Shown here piece after piece: positions 1 through 9,357 of a stretch of DNA of 64,000 bases. The notes beneath the pieces were generated by a model. The model was not told the origin of the DNA. It did not search any database and saw nothing but the letters and a program-made list of their open reading frames with translations. A program made the position numbers and the translations under genes. This DNA is from Rummeliibacillus stabekisii. GTDB taxonomy: Bacteria > Bacillota > Bacilli > Bacillales_A > Planococcaceae. How positions within the stretch are numbered: the first letter of the stretch is position 1; every line of letters starts with the position of its first letter. The DNA lies in the NCBI RefSeq assembly GCF_007988965.1, contig NZ_BJVD01000001.1, positions 930,001 through 994,000 of the forward strand, in the 5' to 3' direction.

Positions 1-63
1 CAGACCTTCTAATACTATTAATATTAATAGTACCCATCCGTACTCTAGTAAAATTGTTTCCAT
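1..63 (-). CDS. TerC/YkoY family membrane protein, N-terminal fragment
   Basis: Only the first 21 codons lie inside the window; the gene runs off the left edge. They read METILLEYGWVLLILIVLEG, which matches the opening of the TerC/YkoY family of integral membrane proteins implicated in metal (manganese) export. An AGGGAGG ribosome binding site sits 9 bases before the ATG. The family call is strengthened by the yybP-ykoY riboswitch directly upstream, a usual companion of ykoY/TerC genes. Function by family, not shown by the fragment itself. Confidence 0.75.
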   Translation of the reverse strand, partial: METILLEYGWVLLILIVLEGL

Positions 64-94
64 AAAAGTTATTTCCTCCCTTAAATTTGAAAAT

Positions 95-240
95 AAAAAG
101 ACCTCTGCCTATAAAAGGCAAAGGTCTCGCTTAGCATTCGTCATTTTTGGATGCTTCTCATAACCGATGGCGTTGCTGCCATGTAATGACGATTATGAGG
201 TAGGTTTCCCTATAGCTACTCCCCTTTGACATGTGTCAAA
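95..240 (-). promoter_or_regulatory. yybP-ykoY manganese riboswitch with terminator
   Basis: The minus strand carries the conserved 5' block AAAGGGGAGTAGC and a 3' GAGACCTTTG. P1 pairs CAAAGG (223-228) with CCTTTG (119-124). The same CCTTTG is part of the 5' arm of a terminator hairpin, AGACCTTTGCCT (116-127) against 99-110, followed by a U run. P1 and terminator are therefore mutually exclusive, so metal binding should switch the downstream TerC gene on, as known for this class. The class call rests on the motif and gene context. Confidence 0.85.
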
Positions 241-321
241 AGAAGTTATACAGTTTGTTAACTCAGTATAGCAAAAAGTATTCAAAATGTAAATGCATTT
301 TTGTAGATGAAAACATTTGAA

Positions 322-1896
322 TTACAATAAGCTATATAAGCGAATATCCGGATTTTTATCATTAAACCAACGCATAGCAAATTCATTTTCGAATAAGAAT
401 ACGTAGTTGTTAAAACGGTCATGCACTAGCATGCTGCGCGGGCCGGACATTGATTCTTTGACATCTTCTTCGTTTTCAATCCAACGGGCAATTTTACTGC
501 CAATTGGCTCCATATGAACATCTACATTGTATTCATTTTTCATACGGTTTTCGAAAACTTCAAATTGAAGCTGCCCAACAGCACCCAAGATCACATCTTC
601 TGTGTGTAGAGTTTTATAGTATTGGATGGCCCCTTCTTGCACCAACTGCTCAATACCTTTATGGAAATGCTTAGACTTCATAACGTTTTTAGCTGTTACA
701 CGAACAAACAGTTCAGGTGTAAACTGCGGAAGCTTTTCGAATTGGAATGTTTTCTTTCCGCCGACAATCGTATCACCGATTTGATATGTTCCGGTATCAT
801 AGAGACCAATAATATCGCCTGCTACCGCTACATCAACAGTCTCGCGGTCATCAGCCAAAAATTGAGTAGATTGTGTCACTTTAAAGGATTTTTTCGTACG
901 AGATAAAGTGATGTTCATACCGCGTTCAAACATACCTGATACAATCCGGACAAACGCAATACGGTCCCTATGCGCTGGGTTCATATTTGCTTGAATTTTA
1001 AAGATAAAACCTGAGAATTCTTGATCCAACGGCTCTACAATTGTTTCCTCTTCTGTTAAACGAGGCTGAGGCGTAGGTGCGAATTCTAAATATGTTTCTA
1101 AAAATGTTTGAACACCAAAATTTGTTAAAGCAGAACCAAAGAATACAGGTGTTAATTCCCCTCTTTTGATACGCTCTTTTGAAAAGCTATTTCCCGCTTC
1201 ATTCAACAGCATAATATCATCCATTGCTTGCGTATAGTAGGATGTTTTTTTCATCTCATGGTCAACAGCAAGCTCGCCGTTTTCATCTAACGGTAAAAAG
1301 CGTTCATCTTCTTCTGTACGGAATTGTTCAATTCGGCTATTGTAACGGTCATAAATGCCAAGGAATTCTTTCCCCATACCGATTGGCCAGTTCATCGCAT
1401 ACGATTCAATGCCCAATACTTCTTCTAGTTCTTCCATTAATTCTAAAGGCTCTTTACCTTGACGGTCTAATTTATTGATGAATGTAAAGATCGGAATACC
1501 TCGCATACGGCAAACCTTAAATAACTTCAACGTTTGGGCTTCAATCCCTTTCGCTGCATCAATAATCATGACAGCACTGTCAACAGCCATTAACGTACGG
1601 TACGTATCTTCTGAGAAGTCTTGGTGTCCAGGTGTATCCAAAATGTTTACACGGCAATCATTATAGTCAAATTGCATAACAGAGGAAGTAACAGAAATCC
1701 CCCGTTGTTTTTCAATCTCCATCCAGTCAGATGTCGCAAATTTGCCAGATTTCTTCGCTTTGACAGTACCCGCATCACGAATAGCACCACCAAAGTATAA
1801 TAATTTTTCGGTCATCGTTGTTTTACCAGCATCCGGGTGAGAGATAATGGCGAACGTACGACGGGCTAATATATCTTGTTCAAGCTTAGCACTCAT
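322..1896 (-). CDS. prfC: Peptide chain release factor 3 (RF3)
   Basis: Translational GTPase that recycles RF1/RF2 from the ribosome after termination. The 524-residue length is normal for the family. The GTPase motifs are all visible near the N-terminus: P-loop SHPDAGKTT (about residues 19-27), switch [10 protein letters not shown] and NKLDR for guanine specificity. The ATG follows an AGGAG at suitable distance. It is transcribed leftwards after murE but separated from it by a strong terminator, so it is probably its own unit. prfC next to murE is the arrangement known from staphylococci. Confidence 0.96.
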   Translation of the reverse strand: MSAKLEQDILARRTFAIISHPDAGKTTMTEKLLYFGGAIRDAGTVKAKKSGKFATSDWMEIEKQRGISVTSSVMQFDYNDCRVNILDTPGHQDFSEDTYRTLMAVDSAVMIIDAAKGIEAQTLKLFKVCRMRGIPIFTFINKLDRQGKEPLELMEELEEVLGIESYAMNWPIGMGKEFLGIYDRYNSRIEQFRTEEDERFLPLDENGELAVDHEMKKTSYYTQAMDDIMLLNEAGNSFSKERIKRGELTPVFFGSALTNFGVQTFLETYLEFAPTPQPRLTEEETIVEPLDQEFSGFIFKIQANMNPAHRDRIAFVRIVSGMFERGMNITLSRTKKSFKVTQSTQFLADDRETVDVAVAGDIIGLYDTGTYQIGDTIVGGKKTFQFEKLPQFTPELFVRVTAKNVMKSKHFHKGIEQLVQEGAIQYYKTLHTEDVILGAVGQLQFEVFENRMKNEYNVDVHMEPIGSKIARWIENEEDVKESMSGPRSMLVHDRFNNYVFLFENEFAMRWFNDKNPDIRLYSLL

Positions 1897-2111
1897 ATTG
1901 TAATCTCCTTTATTTCTTTAAATAGTGATTTTTATCTGGGATCTATAGTTAGTCTACATCGGATTCATCCTTTAATATTTTTCACTAAGTGAATTTTTAT
2001 ATTTTAATTTTAATGAAAGATTTGGAATACCTTCACAATCAGTTATCCCATTTTCTTGTAGAATTATAACTTCGCCGTTTTTTAATTAAAACTTAACCTT
2101 GCAATTATATC

Positions 2112-2146
2112 AAAAAAAGTGAGGGTATTCATACCCTCACTTTTCT
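2112..2146. terminator. Bidirectional terminator between murE and prfC
   Basis: Perfect stem GTGAGGGTAT / ATACCCTCAC flanked by an A run on the left and a T run on the right. It lies 18 bases after the murE stop and ends the murE transcript. Confidence 0.85.
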
Positions 2147-2164
2147 TAAATGATGTAATTTTAA

Positions 2165-3646
2165 TTATCGATTAGGTAAGTTGAATTTTTCCCTTGCAGC
2201 TGCTAGTGCAATCTCTGCATCGCTGTGCGGGTATTTTTCATTGCCAATGATTTGATAATCCTCATGACCTTTCCCTGCAAACAAAATAACATCGCCGGGT
2301 TCAGCCACTTCGATTGCATGGCGTACAGCTTCTGCACGATCACCGATACAACGATATTGATCATGCTGCATCCCTTTTTCTAAACCACTTAGAATGCTGC
2401 CATATTCTTCATAGCGCGGATCATCTGTCGTTAATATAACATAATCAGCTGCAGAGGCTTTTTTAGCCATATCCGGACGTTTTAATTGGTCACGGTTGCC
2501 GCCTGTGCCTATTAGAAAAATGAGCTTATTTTTCTTATATGGCATTGCAGCTGTAATAGCTTTTTCAATTGCATCAGGTGTATGAGCATAATCAACGAAG
2601 ATTTGTATAGGGAAATTCTTTGGCGATACTTGTTCCATACGGCCTTTTACAGGTTTTAATTGTTCTAGCTGTTCAATAATTTCTTGTACTTTATATCCTT
2701 TGCAATATAATGCGGCTGTAGCAGCTAAAGCATTATAAATATTAAATTCGCCAAGCAATTGCAATTCAACACTAAATGTTCCTTCTGGCGTTACCATGTC
2801 AAAATAGGTGTGATGGTCATGATACTCACAGTTAATGGCTCTAAACAATGCGTCTTCATTGTGCAGACCATAAGTCCATATTGGATATGGGGTAAGACCC
2901 GCATATTTTTCAGACCACTTATCATCTGCATTTAATACAGCATGTTTATCTTTCTCAAGATCTTGGCCAAGCTGAGAGAATAACAAACCTTTTGCATTTC
3001 CGTATTCCTCCATCGATCCATGGAAGTCAAGATGGTCATGTGTTAGGTTTGTAAAAATAGCAACATCAAAGTCTACGCCCGCAACACGGCCTAAAACAAG
3101 ACCGTGAGAGGAAACTTCCATTACCATTGTTTCACAGCTCTCCGCTTTGGCGCGGAATATCATTTGTTGTGTAGATAATGCATCACTTGTTGTGTTGCCT
3201 GATTCGTATAAAATTCCGTTCAAATTAAAGCCAATAGTTCCTTTTAATGCAGAACGAACGCCAAGCCCCAATAAAATATTTTCGATCATTGTAGCGACAC
3301 TTGTTTTGCCGTTTGTTCCCGTCACTCCGAACATTATCAAGTCTGTTGATGGATAGTCAAAAAACCGTGCTGACAAAAGGCCAAGCGCTCGATTTGTATC
3401 GCTAACGATGACTTGCGTTACATCTCCTGACAAATCAAGTTGCTTTTCAGTAACGATAATAGTAGCACCTTGGTCAACCGCATTCTGGGCAAAGTCGTGC
3501 CCATCGACTGTATAACCTTTAATGCATATAAATATACTTTTGGGTTCTACACCACGAGAATCAATCGCAATGTTTTTTATTTGATCTGGCAATGTTCCAA
3601 TGACTTTTTTACTCGGTAAACATTGTAATAACTGTGTTGCTTGCAT
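2165..3646 (-). CDS. murE: UDP-MurNAc-tripeptide synthetase MurE
   Basis: Cytoplasmic Mur ligase that adds the third amino acid to UDP-MurNAc-L-Ala-D-Glu in peptidoglycan synthesis. The 493 residues show the ATP-binding loop VTGTNGKTS (108-116), the central ligase domain and the C-terminal domain. The specificity motif reads DDPR at 408-411, not the DNPR of meso-diaminopimelate enzymes; this would fit an L-lysine-type wall as in Planococcaceae, an inference. The gene stands away from any mraY/murD cluster and follows an M42 peptidase gene by 16 bases, likely one transcript. Confidence 0.93.
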   Translation of the reverse strand: MQATQLLQCLPSKKVIGTLPDQIKNIAIDSRGVEPKSIFICIKGYTVDGHDFAQNAVDQGATIIVTEKQLDLSGDVTQVIVSDTNRALGLLSARFFDYPSTDLIMFGVTGTNGKTSVATMIENILLGLGVRSALKGTIGFNLNGILYESGNTTSDALSTQQMIFRAKAESCETMVMEVSSHGLVLGRVAGVDFDVAIFTNLTHDHLDFHGSMEEYGNAKGLLFSQLGQDLEKDKHAVLNADDKWSEKYAGLTPYPIWTYGLHNEDALFRAINCEYHDHHTYFDMVTPEGTFSVELQLLGEFNIYNALAATAALYCKGYKVQEIIEQLEQLKPVKGRMEQVSPKNFPIQIFVDYAHTPDAIEKAITAAMPYKKNKLIFLIGTGGNRDQLKRPDMAKKASAADYVILTTDDPRYEEYGSILSGLEKGMQHDQYRCIGDRAEAVRHAIEVAEPGDVILFAGKGHEDYQIIGNEKYPHSDAEIALAAAREKFNLPNR

Positions 3647-3662
3647 TCTTTATTTCCTCCTA

Positions 3663-4718
3663 TTACTCGTCACACATGGTTGACGCCACATACGCAGATA
3701 CAAGTTGAGCTGTATTCTTAATTGAATCAATATGTGTCCGTTCATACGCGTGAGATGACTCAATCCCTGCACCAAATAATGCATGCCGTATATCAAAACC
3801 AGCGCGAATGGCGGCAGAAGCATCTGAACCATAGTAAGGATAAATATCTAGTTTGTAATCTATGTTGCTTTCTTTTGCGAGCTTGACTAAATGCTGTGTC
3901 AGCTCATAGTGATAAGGACCGCTTGAATCCTTCGCACAAACGGAAACAGTATATTCATCAGATGATTGTCCGTCACCAATCGCTCCCATATCTACAGCTA
4001 TATATTCGACAACCTCAGAAGGTATGCTTGCATTGCCGCCATATCCAATTTCCTCGTTGTTTGAAATATAAAAATGCGTTGTATACGGCAATTCGATCTT
4101 TTCAGCCACGATTGTTTTCACGAATTGAAGCAGTATAGCTGCACTTGCTTTATCATCCAGATGTCTAGATTTAATGAAACCTGTTTCAGTTGCTTCATAA
4201 CGGGCATCAAAAGAAACAAAGTCGCCTACTTCTATACCGATTGATCGGCTGTCCTTTTCATTAAACACCTTTTCATCAACTCGAACTTCGATATGTTCCT
4301 CATTGCGGGGTAGCTCGCCTGCTTTCTTGTATACGTGAACAGATGTTTCGTGCATGAGAATGGTACCTCGGATTTTTTTGCCGGAAGCCGTATGGATGGT
4401 ACAGGACTCACCCTCTACAGCATTCCATCTGAAACCGCCCACCATCGTCAGTGCCAGGCGACCGTTTGATTTGATTTCTTTTACCATAGCGCCCAATGTA
4501 TCAACATGAGCTGTCAGCAAGCGATGGCGTTGCGTATTCTTGCCTTCAAGTGTAGCAATGACAGCACCCTTATTTGTTTTGATGAATGGAACATTATTAT
4601 CTTCCAAATATTCACTAATAAAATTCATAATTTTTGTTGTATAGCCTGATGGACTTGCAATATTCACTAATCTTTCTAGCAATTCAACTGTTTCTTCTTC
4701 GTTAAATCTATTTTTCAA
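3663..4718 (-). CDS. M42 family metallopeptidase (aminopeptidase)
   Basis: Di-metal cytosolic aminopeptidase of the M42 (FrvX/YsdC/YtoP) type. Visible metal ligands are the His of TAHVDTLG, the Asp of RHLDDKA, the Glu pair of NNEEIGYG, the Asp of AVDMG and a C-terminal His in SSHAYERTH. Upstream ATG codons in the frame lie within or before the promoter, whose -10 box ends at 4744, so they cannot be the start. I chose the TTG preceded by AGGGGG at 7 bases, giving 351 residues beginning MKNRFNEEE. The physiological substrate is not predictable. Co-transcription with murE is likely. Confidence 0.88.
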   Translation of the reverse strand: MKNRFNEEETVELLERLVNIASPSGYTTKIMNFISEYLEDNNVPFIKTNKGAVIATLEGKNTQRHRLLTAHVDTLGAMVKEIKSNGRLALTMVGGFRWNAVEGESCTIHTASGKKIRGTILMHETSVHVYKKAGELPRNEEHIEVRVDEKVFNEKDSRSIGIEVGDFVSFDARYEATETGFIKSRHLDDKASAAILLQFVKTIVAEKIELPYTTHFYISNNEEIGYGGNASIPSEVVEYIAVDMGAIGDGQSSDEYTVSVCAKDSSGPYHYELTQHLVKLAKESNIDYKLDIYPYYGSDASAAIRAGFDIRHALFGAGIESSHAYERTHIDSIKNTAQLVSAYVASTMCDE

Positions 4719-4743
4719 TGCAATTCCCCCTACTTGTTCTCTC

Positions 4744-4791
4744 ATCATATCAAAATAGGACATTTTACGACAACGTAAAATCATGTATGAT
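4744..4791. promoter_or_regulatory. Overlapping divergent sigma-A promoters
   Basis: Leftward promoter: TTGTCG (4768-4773), 18-base spacer, TATGAT (4744-4749), serving the M42 peptidase and murE. Rightward promoter: TTTACG (4764-4769), 16-base spacer, TATGAT (4786-4791), serving the histidine kinase. The two -35 boxes overlap by two bases. A 7-base inverted repeat, GGAAGTA/TACTTCC (4792-4798, 4812-4818), lies in the kinase leader. Confidence 0.65.
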
Positions 4792-4829
4792 GGAAGTATG
4801 AAAATATTTAGTACTTCCGAGGTGTCTTA

Positions 4830-6410
4830 ATGAAGCACTCTACCATATTAAGAAAAAAGAATCGCTTCGTACTGTTAATTTTAGTAGCGGCGACCATTTT
4901 TCATACATTGATTAATTTACTTGGATTAATAGATGATGGCCAACTCTTAACGCTTTCGTCTATTCTATTTTGTATCTGTATTGGTATATTAACCTATTTT
5001 AAGATTGATGAACGACTGATTTGTATTCTGTTGGCAATGGGACTCAATTCATTTGTTGTACTGATTAATCTATACTTTAATTATACACATCATTTGGTCC
5101 TCTTTATATTATTACTTTTTATCTTAGCTATCTATCATTCTTTTTGGCTGAATTTTGCTATGATGTCTATCTCATTGATTGAATTTTATTTTCTATTAAA
5201 ATTTCATTATGAGCCCTTTTCTAAATTCTATAATTCAACAGATATGACGATATTCTTTTTAATTTTTATATTCTTAGCGGTAATTGGAATTATTCAAAGC
5301 AACTATTTGAATTATAGATGGAAAAAGGTTGAACAAGTAGCTGAAGAGAAACAGCAAGAATTATTGTCAAAAGAAGGCTACCTGCACCTATTTTTTGAAA
5401 ATGCGAAAGATAGTATTGCCGTTTTTGATTTGGAAGGACGTGTAGTAGCAGTAAACCCTGCTTTTGAAAAATTGTATGGATGGCGTAAAGAAGAATGTAT
5501 TGGAAACGAGATTCCGCTTGTTCCACCAGAAAATTTAGCGTATGCAAATGAGCGTTTACGCCATTTGTTAAATGGAGAAAGCTTCCATTTATTCGAGACA
5601 AAGGATATGAAAAAAGACGGTACTTACTTTGATGCTCAAGTAACACTTTCACCAATACTTGACGATGAAGGCAAGGTTATTGCCACATCTGTCATTACTA
5701 GAGATATATCCTATAAAAAAGAAGCCGAACAAATGCGAATCCAGTCAGAAAAGTTAAAAGTTGCAGGTGAAATTGCTGCTGGGGTCGCTCATGAAATTCG
5801 TAATCCTTTAACGGTGATTTCTGGTTTTGTTCAAATGATGAATAATGAGCAAAATTCGCCTTACACCTACTATACAAATCTAATTAACGCAGAGATTGAC
5901 CGTATAAATTTAATCATTAGCGAGTTCTTAGTTCTGTCGAAACCTCATTCAAAACAAGTGAGAGATTTTGATGTTAAACATGTGGTATCTGATATCTTAT
6001 TATTGTTCAAACCAGAGTTACAAATGAAAAATATTTGTCTACTAGAGGATATTCCGGATAACAATATTGTATTAAGAGGTGACTCTAATCAAATCAAACA
6101 GGTCTTAATTAATTTGATAAAAAACGCAATCGAAGCGATTGAAACTGATGGCACCATTACGATTTCGATTAAAGAAGCAGAAGAAGGTTATTGTGCGATT
6201 CGAGTGGCAGATAACGGGCAGGGAATGTCTGAGGAAGTCATTCAACATATTTTCGAGCCATTTTATACAACAAAAGATGCTGGGACAGGGCTTGGTATGA
6301 TGATCTCTGAAAAAATCATTCAAGAGCATAAAGGTTGGATAGAAATCAACAGCAGGGTTGGAGAAGGAACTGAAATATCCATTTTCCTAGAAATGCTGTC
6401 TGAATCGTAA
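4830..6410 (+). CDS. Membrane-bound PAS sensor histidine kinase, orphan
   Basis: The 526-residue protein has about six N-terminal membrane helices (residues 13-160), a PAS domain (about 183-297), a HisKA domain with phospho-accepting His321 in AHEIRNPL, and an ATPase domain with N box (LINLIKNAIEA), G1 (DNGQGM), F box (FEPFYTTK) and G2 (GTGLGM). No response regulator is adjacent. In spore formers, orphan kinases of this architecture often feed the Spo0A phosphorelay (KinB/KinC-like), so a sporulation kinase is plausible but not demonstrated. The start has a GAGGTG ribosome binding site. A hairpin with seven T residues follows. Confidence 0.88.
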   Translation: MKHSTILRKKNRFVLLILVAATIFHTLINLLGLIDDGQLLTLSSILFCICIGILTYFKIDERLICILLAMGLNSFVVLINLYFNYTHHLVLFILLLFILAIYHSFWLNFAMMSISLIEFYFLLKFHYEPFSKFYNSTDMTIFFLIFIFLAVIGIIQSNYLNYRWKKVEQVAEEKQQELLSKEGYLHLFFENAKDSIAVFDLEGRVVAVNPAFEKLYGWRKEECIGNEIPLVPPENLAYANERLRHLLNGESFHLFETKDMKKDGTYFDAQVTLSPILDDEGKVIATSVITRDISYKKEAEQMRIQSEKLKVAGEIAAGVAHEIRNPLTVISGFVQMMNNEQNSPYTYYTNLINAEIDRINLIISEFLVLSKPHSKQVRDFDVKHVVSDILLLFKPELQMKNICLLEDIPDNNIVLRGDSNQIKQVLINLIKNAIEAIETDGTITISIKEAEEGYCAIRVADNGQGMSEEVIQHIFEPFYTTKDAGTGLGMMISEKIIQEHKGWIEINSRVGEGTEISIFLEMLSES

Positions 6411-6486
6411 GAAGTTACAATAAAGCTATTTTGTATTTAGATAAAATTTTGATACGAGGACTGAAAAGTCTCCCTTTTAGACAACT

Positions 6487-6528
6487 GCGAGTATGGAATG
6501 TGAAATCGTTCTCATACTCGCTTTTTTT
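6487..6528 (+). terminator. Terminator of the histidine kinase gene
   Basis: GCGAGTATG/CATACTCGC stem followed by seven T residues, about 76 bases after the kinase stop codon. Confidence 0.8.
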
Positions 6529-6600
6529 ATGGAAGACGTTGCCACTGTTCAAGACAGGCTGTACCATTCTGCTCAACAACATAGCTAATTTAAACATATG

Positions 6601-6650
6601 AAAAGAGGCAATTTCTATCCAAAAACAGAATAGCTATTGCCTCTTTTTAT
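6601..6650. terminator. Bidirectional terminator after the Nudix gene
   Basis: AAAAGAGGCAAT (6601-6612) pairs with ATTGCCTCTTTT (6636-6647), giving A and T runs on either side; it ends the leftward Nudix transcript. Confidence 0.75.
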
Positions 6651-6679
6651 AATAATTACTTGATCTAAAAGGGTTGAGC

Positions 6680-7138
6680 CTATTCTTGCATTTGGCTCCG
6701 AATATATTCACGGATTATCGGCAAATCTGGTGGGCTTATGTTAGAAGGGATACTATTTATATGAAAGAATTTTAAGTCCGCAACCTCGTTTTCTTCTGCC
6801 TTTATGATTCCTTTATAATCTTTACATATATAAGCTGCTACTACATTATATACCTCATCACCATGAGGATATTGATAGTAAAGATCTTGGCCAGAAAAAA
6901 CCTCTAATAGCATTAAATTGTTTGCAGTTAATCCTGTTTCTTCAAATAACTCTCTTTTGGCAACTTGTTCTAATGTTTCCCCTATCTCCATAGAACCACC
7001 GGATAACCCCCAACAATGATTATCCTTGCGAAGTTGCAACAATAGCTCATTTTTGTTATTAATAAGAATTACACATGCACCTACCATGATTAAAGGTCGA
7101 CTGCCCACTATATTTCTTAATTCCTTAATATATCCCAT
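6680..7138 (-). CDS. Nudix hydrolase
   Basis: A 152-residue single-domain Nudix protein. The Nudix box is complete: Gly48, Glu54, the REL-x-EE core at 62-67 and Gly69, which binds metal and cleaves nucleoside-diphosphate-linked substrates. The substrate (8-oxo-dGTP, ADP-ribose or another) cannot be read from the sequence. A GGAGGTT ribosome binding site lies just before the ATG. It follows the lipoprotein gene by 32 bases and may be co-transcribed with it. Confidence 0.88.
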   Translation of the reverse strand: MGYIKELRNIVGSRPLIMVGACVILINNKNELLLQLRKDNHCWGLSGGSMEIGETLEQVAKRELFEETGLTANNLMLLEVFSGQDLYYQYPHGDEVYNVVAAYICKDYKGIIKAEENEVADLKFFHINSIPSNISPPDLPIIREYIRSQMQE

Positions 7139-7170
7139 ACCAACCTCCGATAGCCTAAAAACTAATCTCT

Positions 7171-7770
7171 CTATTTAGTACCTTCACGTCCAAATGCTAT
7201 TGTTTGAATATTTTCCTTATCAAGGAATGCTTCTATTTTTTTCTGTTCTTTGCCATTGACTACCCCATTTTTCTCAATGAGTGAACCAATGTTTAATTTA
7301 GAAAAATCCCCATCACTAACCTTATCAATTATTGTGTTTAATTCATGAATATATTCGTTTGAAGCCGTTATATACCGACTGATTCTTTCAGATTCTTCTT
7401 GATACCCTTCCGGTAAGGTATTATTCGAGATATATTGTGAGAAGGATTCATCATTTTCTTTTATAAGCTTGTTAATCCTGTTCAGCTTTTTTGATTCACT
7501 TTTAGATAATTTCTCACCGTCATAAATATTGTCCTCAAATGGTTCACTAGCACGTTCTAATTTTTCATCACTATCTAGGTAGGTTTGTATGCTACGTTTC
7601 ATTTCCTCTTTGTTAAGAGTTTGATTTTTTTTGGTTGAATTGAAAACAGTACGCGGAATTTTCACATCTGCAATAAGTGGTGTATCGTCTTCCGCATCAT
7701 CGATATATTCTTTCTGAGAACAACCACTCAGTGCACATACAATTAAGAAGCCATAAACAATTTTCCTCAT
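7171..7770 (-). CDS. Lipoprotein with an NDxxF motif
   Basis: A signal peptide with lipobox LSGC predicts an extracytoplasmic membrane-anchored lipoprotein of 199 residues. The ATG was chosen because AAGGGGGAG precedes it by about 10 bases and the signal peptide starts at once (MRKIVYGFLIV); an upstream in-frame ATG adds nine residues without such a site. The mature part is charged and helical and contains NDESF, matching the NDxxF motif that names a lipoprotein family in Bacilli. No function is known to me. Confidence 0.75.
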   Translation of the reverse strand: MRKIVYGFLIVCALSGCSQKEYIDDAEDDTPLIADVKIPRTVFNSTKKNQTLNKEEMKRSIQTYLDSDEKLERASEPFEDNIYDGEKLSKSESKKLNRINKLIKENDESFSQYISNNTLPEGYQEESERISRYITASNEYIHELNTIIDKVSDGDFSKLNIGSLIEKNGVVNGKEQKKIEAFLDKENIQTIAFGREGTK

Positions 7771-7817
7771 ATATTTATTCTTCTCCCCCTTAAGCATAGA
7801 GATTTCTCATTTATCCT

Positions 7818-9209
7818 TTATCGCAAAACTGTGCGAATTAACTTTGCCTTTTGCTTATAAGGTGGATACAATAAATTATTCGCTAGTTTACTAGATCGTT
7901 TAAGAATAGATTTTGGATGTGTAAAGCATTCAAAACTAGCCTTACCGTGATAATTGCCGATACCTGACGGACCAACTCCCCCAAATGGCAGGTGGGTATT
8001 CCCGACATGTGCCATCGTATCATTAATGCACCCTCCGCCAAACGGCAATTCATCTAAAAAGTATTGAATGGCTTTTTCGGTCTCAGAAAAGAAATAAGCC
8101 GCAAGCGGTTTTGGCTTCTGCTTGATCCGATATATAGCCTCAGGCAAATCATCATACACTAATAAAGGAAGGATCGGACCAAAAATCTCATCTTCCATCA
8201 CAGGATTATCCCATCTAATATCTTGTAAAACAGTAGGTTCAATATACAAATCTTCTCTGTCTACATTCCCGCCAAACAAGAGATGTTCCTTTTCCTTTGT
8301 GAGCAGTTGATTCAGCCGATCGAACTGCTTAGTATTGATAATACGTCCAAAGTCCGGACTCTCTTGTGGATTGGAGCCATAAAACTTTTGCAGCGTTTTT
8401 TTCAAATGGCGGATGAATGTTACTTTCACTGATTCGTGGACAAGCACATAATCCGGTGCCACACATGTTTGGCCTGCATTTAAAAATTTTCCCCACACAA
8501 TACGTTTCACCGCTACTTCAATATTAGCTGTTTGATCTACAATGACCGGGCTTTTACCACCTAGCTCAAGCACGTGTGGTGTTAATCGTTCGGCACATGC
8601 TTTGGCTACGATTTTCCCTACTCCTACACTACCTGTGAAAAACACAAAATCAAAAGGTGCATGGATAAGTATGGATGTTTCCTCCACTTCGCCCTCTACC
8701 ATACGTACATAACGTTCTTCAAATGTTTCTTCAACTATTTTTTGTATGACAGCTGCTGTGTGTGGAGCAGACTCTGATGGCTTCACAATTGCTGTATTTC
8801 CACCAATAATGGCGCCAATCAACGGCTCCATAACAAGCTGGAATGGATAATTAAATGGGCCAATGATTAATGAAACACCATATGGCTCTCGAACCACCAT
8901 ACTTTTGGCAGGTTGGAAATAGATTGGAGTAGGAACAGCTATAGGATGCATCCATTCTTCTAAATACTTCAGCATAAAACTGATGCTTTCTAATACAATA
9001 CCGACTTCTGTCGAGTAAGCCTCAAACTCACTCTTATGTAAATCTTGATTTAAAGCGCTCATTATTTCTTTTTCGTTTCGTTGAATGGATCCCTTTAATT
9101 TCTTTAACTGTTCCCTACGGAATTCCAGTGTTTTTGTTGCACCCGACATATAATATTCTCGTTGCAAAGCGATCATGTTTTCAATATCTTGTACAGTAAA
9201 ATTCGCCAT
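7818..9209 (-). CDS. Aldehyde dehydrogenase (NAD(P)-dependent)
   Basis: Oxidises aldehydes to acids. The 463-residue protein is of the compact ALDH type related to Bacillus YwdH. Visible elements are the oxyanion Asn120 in GPFNYP, the FFTGSVGVGK cofactor loop (190-199), Glu215 in ELGGKSP and the catalytic Cys249 in NAGQTCV. The start was set at the ATG behind a GGAGGG ribosome binding site (MANFTVQDIE); the longer frame adds 55 residues that look non-coding. The C-terminus is basic. The natural substrate is unknown. A 50-codon gene is divergently transcribed upstream. Confidence 0.92.
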   Translation of the reverse strand: MANFTVQDIENMIALQREYYMSGATKTLEFRREQLKKLKGSIQRNEKEIMSALNQDLHKSEFEAYSTEVGIVLESISFMLKYLEEWMHPIAVPTPIYFQPAKSMVVREPYGVSLIIGPFNYPFQLVMEPLIGAIIGGNTAIVKPSESAPHTAAVIQKIVEETFEERYVRMVEGEVEETSILIHAPFDFVFFTGSVGVGKIVAKACAERLTPHVLELGGKSPVIVDQTANIEVAVKRIVWGKFLNAGQTCVAPDYVLVHESVKVTFIRHLKKTLQKFYGSNPQESPDFGRIINTKQFDRLNQLLTKEKEHLLFGGNVDREDLYIEPTVLQDIRWDNPVMEDEIFGPILPLLVYDDLPEAIYRIKQKPKPLAAYFFSETEKAIQYFLDELPFGGGCINDTMAHVGNTHLPFGGVGPSGIGNYHGKASFECFTHPKSILKRSSKLANNLLYPPYKQKAKLIRTVLR

Positions 9210-9357
9210 AAAATCCCTCCTACAAAGTATAAAAAAAACCAACTTATCCATACTAATTTCAGCTAAATAGAATGTTGATTTTGCCAGTACGCACTGTCTT
9301 TTTTCAAATTGTACCATTTGTGAAAAATGAATACTAGTCGCGAAGGGAGTCATTAAT

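Noticed and set aside
622-906. Plus-strand frames inside prfC, purH, purD, clpB and other genes
   Set aside because: Antisense shadows without ribosome binding sites or family resemblance.
4719-4784. Longer N-terminus of the M42 peptidase with ATG starts
   Set aside because: These codons lie in or upstream of a good -35/-10 promoter, while a TTG behind AGGGGG starts at the family-typical place.
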